Assembly: GCA_009761415.1 (NCBI GenBank)
Contig: QUOL01000002.1
Location: 1 to 64,000 of the forward strand
Source of the DNA: Sarcomyxa edulis
Lineage: Eukaryota; Basidiomycota; Agaricomycetes; Agaricales; Mycenaceae
Reading direction: 5' to 3'
Length of the DNA stretch: 64,000 nt
The notes beneath the pieces were generated by a model. It was not told the DNA's origin. It searched no databases and saw nothing but the letters and a program-made list of their open reading frames with translations. Below are positions 55,109 through 64,000 of this stretch, in pieces. Position 1 is the stretch's first letter; every line of letters begins with the position of its first letter. A program made the position numbers and the translations under genes.

Positions 55109-57087
55109 GGGCGGTGAGGCGTCGAGGTGTGTAGTCGTCGTGTTATTCGATGGAAGGATACTGATATCGGTGCTAGTTCTAGCTGCAAGAGACTCCTCGG
55201 TAGCGTTCAAATGGACGATACGGCGAGGATGATCGCATGAAGACCTTCCAGACACCACGACTGCAGAACGTTCGAACCTACTTATACATACTTATCATAA
55301 TCAAGAACCGAAAAACTGTACATTAACATTACACGAGCAAGCATTTTTTGGAACCCTTTTGAAGCCGAAACCCGAAACCTGCTAGCTAGATTCTAGAGCG
55401 TAGATTGGCCAAATGCAGTCCACCACAAGATTCGTAGAAGAGCAATGCGTACAAGGAGATATCCCAGAAACACGCAGTTAACCACCAAGACGAACAAAGA
55501 CCTGGACCTAGTGGGATCCACGGCAGACATATATCCAATTGAGATAGAGATAGAGAGATTCAAAGGCTAGAACCTAGACGGCCTACATGGTGACAGTGGA
55601 GAGATACCAGACTCCGAGTCGAGTCGAAAGTAGCGCCACCAGATATGCACCATGCACCAAGATATCGAAATCCTATCCTCCAGGTAGAACCTCCGAGAAA
55701 CCATGGTACCAACCATGCACCAAGGAATCGATCGGTCCCCTAATCAAGTCGACAAGTTTCCGAGGCCAAATCCCAGCTGCAGCCAACCAGCGAGAACGCT
55801 CCAAGACATTCCACAAAGGCTAGAAAGGGGTCCACTATGCGGTCGTATCCTTGCTGAACTAGAGATTTTGGATTGACCAATGCCGGCCTCGACCATACAT
55901 AATATCGCCCTGTTGAGCCTCCGGCTAAAGACGAAGGTCTGAAGCTCTACCCAACGAGAAACAGCAATATCAGCAAGGTGGTGAGCACGGTCCCACGGAC
56001 GCATATATGCCACGTACATGTCGATCCTCCCGGGTTAATGTCAATGTTGACATTAGCTGTAAACGCAAAGCACCAGAAAGAACAATCTCCGTACCCCCCA
56101 CCTCGTAGCTCTATCCCGATTCCCAATATCTCAACATACGCATACGCATACGCATGCATACTCGGGAGTGGGAGTGGGAGTGGAGGGAACGATTTTGATA
56201 TGAGACAAATCTGAGATCTTGGTTCGTAAGTAGTAAGGCCTGATCAACGAAATTGAGCTATATGCATATGCGAGCGAAGATGAGGATGAGGATATCGATA
56301 CACTGACAGCACTCGGTACGTACCTGACGTACATGCCCATGCCCAGCGCTTGGTCAAGAAGTCGAAGTCGACGCGACGTGCAACGTCTGTGCTTGACTGG
56401 CCAGCAAAGAATGAAGGATAAGGATAAGGATATCAATATCAATATCCACGACTTCGAATTCGAATGGCAGGCTCATTATCGACTGGCGATTTGTGCATGT
56501 ACACATCGCGGATGAGATCGATATCGTGTCAGTTTGGTTAACTGCATTTGTGACTTGAGACTCACCTGACTTATAGCTCGTGTCTCCGCATGATCTCCCA
56601 ACAAACTCTGAAGGGAAGGAAGTCGATTGTAAGCTGAGCGGAGACAAACACAGAGGCGGAGGAATGTGAGTGAGCCGTTGCAGGGTATCTTGAGCTGGCA
56701 TATGTCATTCAAGTTCGAGTAGTTATAGATGGACATGCGGCCGATGCAGCGAGAATCTGTACATCAGACTAGTATAGATGGAATCTGGGACTTACGAAGG
56801 CTGGCGTTGGATTGGTAGAGGAGATTGATACATTGAGGGCGAGATATCGATATCGATGATTGTATGTACACGTTGATGTTCCATACGAAGATGCCCGTAG
56901 TCTCAACTCGAGATACAGTCCATTGGATACCAAAAGACACGTCCACTGCCCCAATGGACGTAAATCGTCAGCTCATTATTCGATTTCATCAATCGACACT
57001 CACCCCTAGACTCGTAACCACCCTGTACACGACTTAGTAGAAAGGCAAGCAATCTGTCGTAGAAAACGACACAACTAGTCAAAAGCC
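55109..57087. other. Gene-poor region with simple repeats
   Basis: No gene recognised. Simple repeats occur: a CATACG run at about 56137-56158 followed by GGGAGTGGGAGTGGGAGTGG, AAGGATAAGGATAAGGATATC at about 56413, and ATCGATATCGAT near 56853. The nearest genes converge on this interval. Confidence 0.4.
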
Positions 57088-60000
57088 TCATGCCTTCGTA
57101 ATTCCCATTGCTGATTCCCATTGTTTTTTTGTTTCCTTGAGCTGCCTTTCCCTCGCACCTTCGAACACCAGCCGCATCTCCTCAAATCGGGCTGAAAGGC
57201 CAGTGAGGATAGAAAGTGCATGGTGCAACCCGGTAGGATCAATAATGAAGGTGAAGACTTTGTCGAGGGCCAAAGACACGCTTATGATATCTATGATGGA
57301 ATTGATTGCTTCCAAGGTAGAGGTGGCAGGGACCGGTTCGTACCATGCAACAGAGAAGGGAATTGCACGGTTCATGAACGAGAGTTCGGCTACGATGACT
57401 GTAATGATTTTGTATGTGGGAGGATCGATACATATCCTGTTGACTGTCTTCCAACGTACTCCATTCTTGTCGATCCAAATCTGAGACAGGAAATCATCTT
57501 CGCAAGGCAGAAAGATGTGGAAGATTGTGTGAATCCAGGATAACACGTCTATGGCGGCGATCGTAGTCTTTAGCCTCAAAAAAACTGAAAATATCATGTG
57601 TAGGCATGACTGACCCGTCTTCTTGGCGTCCTCGTTGGTCCCTCGTCGGCTTTCATTGTTCGCCTCAAGATTCTGCTCGCTGTCGTTGTCGCGGCCATTA
57701 GCTTTCGCGTGGCCTGGTAAGATGTCTAATCCATACAAAACGCCTATAAATATGGTCGCGATTAAACTAGCGAGTAGGAACGATGAACTCGAATGGCCTT
57801 GGGAAAGCGAATGTCGTGAGAAGGACCGGCGGAAAAACAATAGGGTCTCCATCAATTTCGAAAGGATGCGACCTATCAGCAGAGAAAAGAAGATCGAGCG
57901 AACCATTTGACGAGGTTGAGATGGATCGTGGTAAAAGTAGTGATACCGATGTTTTTCCACGCTGATAAAACCAAGAAGAATGATGATCCACAGTGGAAGC
58001 GGCAACGAGAAGGCGATGATGGAGAATAACGATCGGATCACTAACCATCTTGAAGATGAATCATAATGGTTTGCCTCCCTATTGACTCCGATGAGTTCAC
58101 CAGGTTTCCGCTGTGAACGCACCATAATTGCATACTTCTGTTGGTAAATCGATGCAAGAGCACGAAGAGGGTGAGACTTCTGCTTTAGAGCTTGATCTCG
58201 TCCCGTGAGAGAAGCCGTAAAGTAACCTTTCCAAGATGAATTATTTGCGATGACGTCACTGAATCTCAACAAGTGATGCAAACTGTACTCCGAAAATTGA
58301 AATGACTGAATAGTATCGCGAACTATATCAGTGGATACACCCGGGGTTGGAAGTGAGGTATACTTGTTGATCTGATCGTGTAGATCATTTGGGGTCCAGG
58401 ATATTTTTACTAGATGGGCGGAAATTGCGTAGATAGGCTCGAAGTGATGGCCTGGGGATTGCGCGAGTAAATGAGAATGGCTGGAAAATTCGGACATTCG
58501 TAGCGCTTCGTTAGCGAACGAGTCCAGCGCAAATGCTATGTCGACAAAAAGCAACCTCAATGAACGAATAGGGCCATGTATCAAGTCACGATACACATGA
58601 GATGCCAGTGTGGACGCAGATAGAGAGCACTGCAGAAGGATGTGATATAGGATGAGAGGGAGACCCAAGGCTGAGAAGGGGCTCCTTAGTTGCAACATTC
58701 TCCAGTAGAGGTTGGGTGAGACATAATCAGACTCATTCCGAAGCTTCAAGTTATAGAGGCCCTCGAAACCAATGTTTTGCAAAAAGGCCCGTTGGGAGGG
58801 ATAAACCTTATTCACCTGCCCAAAGGATAGTATTGCGGAAGATACGCAAAGGATGGTGCAGCTTTCCAATAGGACACAGGCAGATGCAGTCTCCGGCGAC
58901 ATCGCAACGTACAGACGCTGGAGATAGGGAGCGTTGGTATCTGAGTTGGTGCGGGGATGTCTGAAGAGGTCTCTCAGCGACTGATGGACAAGTCTAGCCG
59001 CCTGGCCTTGGAACTCGACGAGTATCCCCAGAACTTCTCGTAGCTCAGCTTCGATGTCAGCGACAGACTTTCTGCGATCAAAATCATCATCCCCGGGTCT
59101 GATCTGTATGATCTCACGTATGCGGTTCAACCCGATGGGCGCTTCGGAAACAATGAGCCATTGAAGGACCTGGATGGCCATGTCGATTCGCCCAGGGATA
59201 ACTGCATTCCTCTGCAGAAGGGTACTGAAGTACTTCTCATACATCGCATCTAGGCCCCTTGGAGAATCCGCAAGGATCTCCTCCACAGCAACAGCAGGGG
59301 CAGACTTCGCCGCCCTGAGGCTGTCGAAGAGCAGTCGAATGTATATGAACATTCCATCTGCATTGACGAGTATTTCCGATACCAGATCCTGCCTTTGAGT
59401 GAGAAGGGGTATTTCTTTCATCACCTTCTCGGCCTCTGACGATGCAAGAGCACGTAGATCGTCTGCAGTGGTGTCATCCTGTCCAAGCTCCACGACATCC
59501 CATCCGGCAAGAAGTTCTGCTAAGTACGGTTCCTTTCTGCTGATGAAAAGAAGTCGGGTAGTACTGTGGGGATGTTCTATGAGGGTATTGATGAGCTTGA
59601 CGCTCTCGAAATCTGACTTCGTAGCATCCGAGCGGAAAGCATCGCATTCGTCAAGACCATCTACAACGATGCTGTGAAAGCCGTACTTCAGAATGAGAGT
59701 AGGTTGATTAATACTGATGAGAACTGACCATAGTTTCGTGAAGGACTTCAAGACTAACCCCAGATATTCCTTCATATCTTGGATAGAAAATTGATAATCG
59801 TCATGTTTCGGCAACACTTCATCCTGAAGGCTCTCGAGGTCGGCCAAATACAAGCGTCGGTCGGTCGTCTTCAGAACCTGAACGAGCAATGACTTCAAGA
59901 TAGACGTTGCGGTATCGCTACCATCGCAAAAGTAGTAAAGCAGTATCTCGTCTTCCGATATTCTCGTCGGAAGATTGTCAATTAGAAACGAAGCAAGAGT

Positions 60001-61047
60001 ACTCTTCCCTGATCCAGGCTTGCCAGTAATCCAGAGGCGAGAGGCGCCAGTACCGTCATACCATTTGCCTATCCGAGTATTTGAATTCAGGGACCAGGAA
60101 CATGTATCTTCAAGCCGAGCATCACGCCTCCTGGATAAATTAGATTCGTAGTTGGAAGTGTGCAGTTGTTTGACGAGCTTTTCATATCGTTCCTCTATCG
60201 TGATCTGGTCAGTATATCAGATCTCCATTCAACAAGACGACTGATGCGTACTATTGACAACCTTTTGCTGTTTCTTGAAGGTCCGAGCGATGGATTCGAA
60301 ATCGGCAGATATAAAGGTTCTCTCCAACTTTGCTCGGGCTTCCCTCATCCCCGACAAATCAAAGCCTCGGGTTAGAATATTTCGCTCTAAGGTTGCTTCA
60401 GTCTCCTTCCGAGACAGAACAGATAGTATAGGGAAGTTTACGCACTGGATTGTATAGTTTTGCTCGCATCCGTGAGATAAGTGAGAATAGCAGCGAGCGC
60501 TGCATGACCAGGGTTGTCAAGTCGTGACTCCAGCGGCCAATTGTTTCCGAACGAACAGATTCGAGGCATGTTGTCGGCGATGTAGATCAAAGTGTCGAAG
60601 AGAACTATTAACATCGATCAGATTATGGCACGCTTCCAGGAGAAAATGGCAAACCTTCAAAGACCTCGGATTTGCTACTGGATATCTATGATAAAGGACT
60701 TTCAGCTCAGAGGAAAAATATGCCGAGAAAGAGGTTCAAGACACCTGTAGGACGATCTTGATCGAATTCCAGATGAGCGGCCCAGGACTGAAAGAACTAC
60801 CCAGTCCCACTGCAGCATCTATCATGGGCGACAACTTTTCGACGATCGAATTAGTTTTGCTGAGCCATTTGTCGGTTTTCGACTTCGGAGCAGTCTTCTG
60901 AAGTTGGCGAACGAGATTTTCCAGAGCTTTCTTGAGGTCTTCCTGGGTGATGTTTTGTTCGAGTAAGTGCTGCTGATCGTCATTCGCAATGCGGGTGATT
61001 TCTGTTCTGAGGTTGAATAAGAGATTTGGGACGTCGGTGGTCGACAT
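57088..61047 (-). CDS. NACHT-type P-loop (NLR-like) protein with membrane-type C-terminus
   Basis: ATG at 61047, stop at about 57088, four to six exons, roughly 1200 residues. The N-terminal exon (MSTTDVPNLLFNLRTEITRI to GPLIWNSIKIVLQ) and a following FDTLIYIADNMPRICSFGNNW segment match the helical N-terminal domain of fungal STAND proteins. Then comes the nucleotide-binding core: Walker A LWITGKPGSGKST (59999-60034), Walker B HSIVVDGLDECDAF, and LLFISRKEPYLAE. Unlike most fungal NLR-like proteins the C-terminal half shows no WD40, ankyrin or TPR repeats. It has at least three hydrophobic segments instead (VIRSLFSIIAFSLPLPLWII, SIFFSLLIGRILSKLMETLL, FLLASLIATIFIGVLYGLDI). Such proteins act in self/non-self recognition and programmed death in fungi; a role here is inference. 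Confidence 0.82.
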
Positions 61048-62193
61048 GGAGGGCGAATGAGAACAAAGTGGGGGTATGGATCAGGGAGACACAGGGCGAG
61101 TCCTTAAGAGGATAGACACACGAGGATTCGGGCAGGAATCCATGAGTTTCTGCGGACATACTGCCTGTCAAGGGATCTTATAATACAAGGCCACAAGTTG
61201 ACGCGTTAAAGCGTCGAGAGGGTGGAAGTATCGCCATTCATTATCCGGAGAACAATCGGATCCCACTGGCCCCGCGAGGCTACTCAAGGCAGATCTGGAC
61301 GAGAACTGTTAGAAACGTGGTCTTGTTGACTGTGCAGGTTTAATAACAAGGGCGCTAGTTAGAACCATTGTGTCTGTCAGTTGCGACACGTCCTGGTGCT
61401 TCGAAATGACGGAGGCGCCCCGGTAAATGATATCTGGTACTATGCATGGCACGCTTTACTGGAGAAAGGCTCATACGCATTCCCGATAGGCCCTCACGGA
61501 TGAGGCGCAACTCGCAAGACGCGAGAAAGACGAGGTGGTCGGAGAATATGAGGGCGACGAACCGTGTGTACCGCAGTAGATGGCGTTCGGCCGTTCATTT
61601 CATTTCGCAGCACTCGCATGGACCGTTGTGACGCTTACGATGTGGAATACACGTGTCCAGAATTCCCGACTGCTCGCGTCAAGAACGGACAAACCGGAGT
61701 TGCATTATAGTGCATTGTGGTTATGGGGCTGGAAGTCAGGGTAGAGGGGGTCTGAACAAGCGTCCAAGCCTAGCGAATGGATCGCGCGCTTGGGCAGGTT
61801 GGCACGACAAAGACGCGCGTCTGTTAGGCCGACACGATGAGTGGAGTTGACAAGCCTATTTCGACAACCAGCGGGGCGTACTGTATCGAGGTAAAGTTGT
61901 GAGATGAAGGACGGCAACTTCTCCAGCAGCAGCAGGGGGAGACTCACATTGCATGCAGACCGCACTAATGCAGGCATTCAATCACGAAATGACTGGCAAG
62001 GCGCTTCCTGCCAGCAATGTGGAGACAGCTAATCCGAGTTTTGGTGCGTGCACAACATGCATCGGGTTCAGCACGCTACTCTATGTGTGCCAAGTTCCGT
62101 GTCAAGCAGTGCTGTCATGTTCGTGGGTTGAAAACTGACCCGATGGACGTCATCATCAGCTTGTCATACGTTTTCATCAATTGGCACTCACCC
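61048..62193. other. Intergenic region
   Basis: Promoter side of the NACHT gene and 3' flank of the DUF7704 gene. Small frames have no recognisable similarity. Confidence 0.4.
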
Positions 62194-62667
62194 CTACGCT
62201 CGCCTCTTCACCCCACCGCCTCCCAACCCAACCCCAGCCAAAAAACACACCCTCAACGCAGCCCCCAAATACACTAACCCCACACTCCCCCAAACCATCT
62301 TATTCCACTCCCCCACCTTCCAATACACATCCGCACCCAACGGAGCCATACTAACCAGATGCCCAAAATCAGCCACCAATAACCCAAACAACAATCGTTT
62401 CCACGTTCTTATCGATGACGTGGATGATAGGACGAGGTGTTCGTTGATAGCGAAGACGAGGTATAGGTTGGCGAGTTGGAGGAGTGTCATGGTTGTTTGT
62501 GTTGTTAGTACCGGCCCGGGGGTTGTGAGGGGGGTGTCGGAGGAGAGGGATAGGTCTTGTAAGTACTGGGCTGGATTGAACGCGGCATAGTATGCGCCTG
62601 CTAGTGCGGAGATGGGTTCTATGTAGAGGAAGAAGAGTTTGTACGGGAAACGTGGAATGGCGCTCAT
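62194..62667 (-). CDS. DUF7704 family membrane protein
   Basis: 157 residues from the ATG at 62667 (MSAIPRFPYKLFFLYIEPISA). The frame is open upstream to 62775, but that extension is encoded by telomere-like repeat sequence and lacks family character. Four hydrophobic segments are visible: LFFLYIEPISALAGAYYAAF, LLQLANLYLVFAINEHLVL, RLLFGLLVADFGHLVSM and WGSVGLVYLGAALRVCFLA. The phrases FFLYIEPISAL, LANLYL and LLVADFGHL are the hallmarks of this small fungal integral membrane family of unknown function. It is single-exon and intact. Confidence 0.8.
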   Translation of the reverse strand: MSAIPRFPYKLFFLYIEPISALAGAYYAAFNPAQYLQDLSLSSDTPLTTPGPVLTTQTTMTLLQLANLYLVFAINEHLVLSSTSSIRTWKRLLFGLLVADFGHLVSMAPLGADVYWKVGEWNKMVWGSVGLVYLGAALRVCFLAGVGLGGGGVKRRA

Positions 62668-62876
62668 CGTAAGGCGTGGTAGGGTTATAGCCGATATAGC
62701 CGAGTAGTCTGGGTCGTGAGGTAGGGTTAGGGTTACGATGTCCTTCCTCCTGTGGCCCGGTCCTCCTCCTGTCATGGCTGCTATTGACGGTACTGATCGA
62801 TGATCGATGATCGATGACTGCTCGTAGCTTCTATGGTATAGCGTACAAGGATATAAGGCATCGCTGGGTTAGGGTT
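62668..62876. promoter_or_regulatory. 5' flank with TTAGGG-like motifs
   Basis: Upstream of the DUF7704 start are GTAGGGTTAGGGTTACG (about 62722) and GGGTTAGGGTTAGG (about 62866), plus GGTAGGGTTATAG (about 62684). A (ATCGATG)n microrepeat lies at 62794-62818. Motifs of this kind can bind TTAGGG-binding regulators such as Tbf1 in fungi. Whether they act here is inference. Confidence 0.4.
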
Positions 62877-63845
62877 AGGCCTCAAATTTGGTGGTACGTG
62901 TGAGTCCGACGACAGTATCGAAAACCCCTCCATCCAAGTCCATCTTGGTTAGCCCTCGTCTGGACCGTATCTCATTTCCGTTATATTGCTCTCTGTAGGT
63001 CTCTCAACTGTATAGTCTAGAGTCGAGAACTGGTTAGGGTTCTATCCTTCGCTTGATTCGGGCTCCTACTGCCAAATTTTTCTATCACCGAAATCACACA
63101 GCTATCCGAGTCCCTGATCATGCTACTCCTACTTCATTCGTAACCCCTCCAAATCTAACCTAAAACGTTCAGACTCTCTGCTTGGACCTCAGATCTCAGA
63201 CGTGTCCTTCGGTGCGTTGTCGATGCGCAAATCCTCCCCGTCGGCCCGTCCCCATACAGCGTATTAGTCTGCACTGGGTACAGCTTTTATTGCCGGGTCA
63301 CGGTTGGCCTCGAATTTGGTGGTACGTGTGCGTGTGCGACGACGGTATCGAGACGCCCGCGATCATCCTGGCTATCCCTCATCTGGACTACATTGAATGT
63401 GCGTTATCTCTGTTCTAGACGTCTCTCAACCTGCTCTCAACAATCACCTCGTTAAGGCTGTGAATTCTACTCGCATTTCAGGTACATTATGCTCCACTTA
63501 CAAGACCCTTTTTTCTGATTCGTTTATGGATGGCCCTCAACAGCACCGTATATCTTCGGTGCACGCAACTGGTCTCACGAATACTCATATCGAGAGCTCC
63601 TTGGTTTACATCAGCACGAATTGCATACCATGGCCCAACTTTTTTTTGCACGGGCTCAAGGTGTGCAATATAACTTCATTTTGCTCTATCTATCGCTCAC
63701 TCACCAGGCTTCTATAACCAGATTTTTGGCTCAACGAATTTGCCCAGCGATGCAGACTTCATTCGTACCCCCTCAATTCAGCACAACACGTCCAGACTCT
63801 CTGTTCTACCCTCAAACGTGATCTTCGCTGCATGCCGATGAACAA
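62877..63845. repeat. Imperfect tandem duplication
   Basis: The sequence CCTCAAATTTGGTGGTACGT (62880) recurs as CCTCGAATTTGGTGGTACGT (63309), each followed by CGACGAC-GTATCGA and a CCATC or CATCTGGAC phrase. A later phrase TACTTCATTCGTAACCCCTC (63129) recurs as GACTTCATTCGTACCCCCTC (63757), each followed by CGT-CAGACTCTCTG. The units are therefore about 430-630 bp with internal length differences. No intact gene is evident; the last 150 bp of the window hold nothing I recognise. Confidence 0.6.
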
Positions 63846-64000
63846 CAGAAACGCTGTGAATAGCTGCGGCGCCCTATCGACGCTACGGATATTGCGTCGT
63901 TCCTCACCCAGGCTACTCGACGTACAACGTTGGTCATAGTCGAAATATTGTGCATACCGTCATTCAACCTCACATCTTTCCGATCGATGGGTTTGTGGCG

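Noticed and set aside
62667..62775. N-terminal extension of the DUF7704 protein from 62775
   Set aside because: The extra 36 residues come from telomere-like promoter sequence and do not resemble the family, which starts at the Met at 62667.

Overview
The window is a chromosome end of a filamentous basidiomycete, most likely an Agaricomycete. It opens with 113 bp of CCCTAA telomere repeat. The genes have short introns (about 50-65 nt where resolved) with GT-AG ends. The mobile-element and gene families (telomere-linked RecQ-like helicase, Ty3 chromodomain element, Plavaka transposase, NACHT protein, F-box/LRR protein, DUF7704 membrane protein) are typical of that group. Reading direction is telomere (left) to chromosome interior (right).

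Subtelomere, 1-25 kb. After the telomere comes a remnant of a helicase 5' exon. It is followed by a repeat block (hairpin-bearing ~100-bp repeats, then ~157-bp repeats) that recurs almost unchanged at 8.75-10.57 kb. Between the two copies lie a multi-exon telomere-linked RecQ-like helicase gene (minus strand, 2.0-6.9 kb) and four ~310-bp tandem repeats. A complete, apparently very young Ty3/gypsy chromodomain retrotransposon lies at 11.74-17.90 kb; its LTRs read as identical and it has a 5-bp target duplication. From 18.6 to 22.57 kb is a head-to-tail mosaic of non-coding modules. These modules, and the subtelomeric repeat units farther left, share one architecture at their centromere-side end: a perfect or near-perfect hairpin, usually 15-19 nt of spacer, and a terminal TAGG. 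The hairpin arms differ between modules but stay paired. Two genes, the helicase and a Plavaka transposase (22.57-25.0 kb), are cut off on their telomere side exactly at such a TAGG. This is the strongest candidate in the window for an undescribed system: elements that add to or cap broken chromosome ends, or a Helitron-like family with a TAGG terminus.

Chromosome arm, 26-64 kb. Recognisable genes are a short-chain dehydrogenase (+), an ARB1-type ABC-F ribosome-biogenesis ATPase (-), the PP4 catalytic subunit Pph3 (-), an Nrg1-like C2H2 repressor (-), a second short-chain dehydrogenase related to the first (-), a BMT5-like Rossmann methyltransferase (+) with a decayed tandem copy (+), and a protein with two FGKY motifs and an acidic tail (-). 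Further right are two poorly resolved spliced genes, an F-box/LRR protein (+), a small mitochondrial-type protein (+), a NACHT P-loop protein with membrane segments in its C-terminal half (-) and a DUF7704 membrane protein (-). The stretch 36.2-41.0 kb carries many minus-strand splice donors but no gene I can resolve. The last kilobase holds an imperfect tandem duplication.

There is no sign of a metabolic cluster. The arm genes look like ordinary housekeeping and lineage-specific genes, and the first 25 kb is repeat-built chromosome end. All gene models were read by eye; exon boundaries are given where the reading frame supports them.
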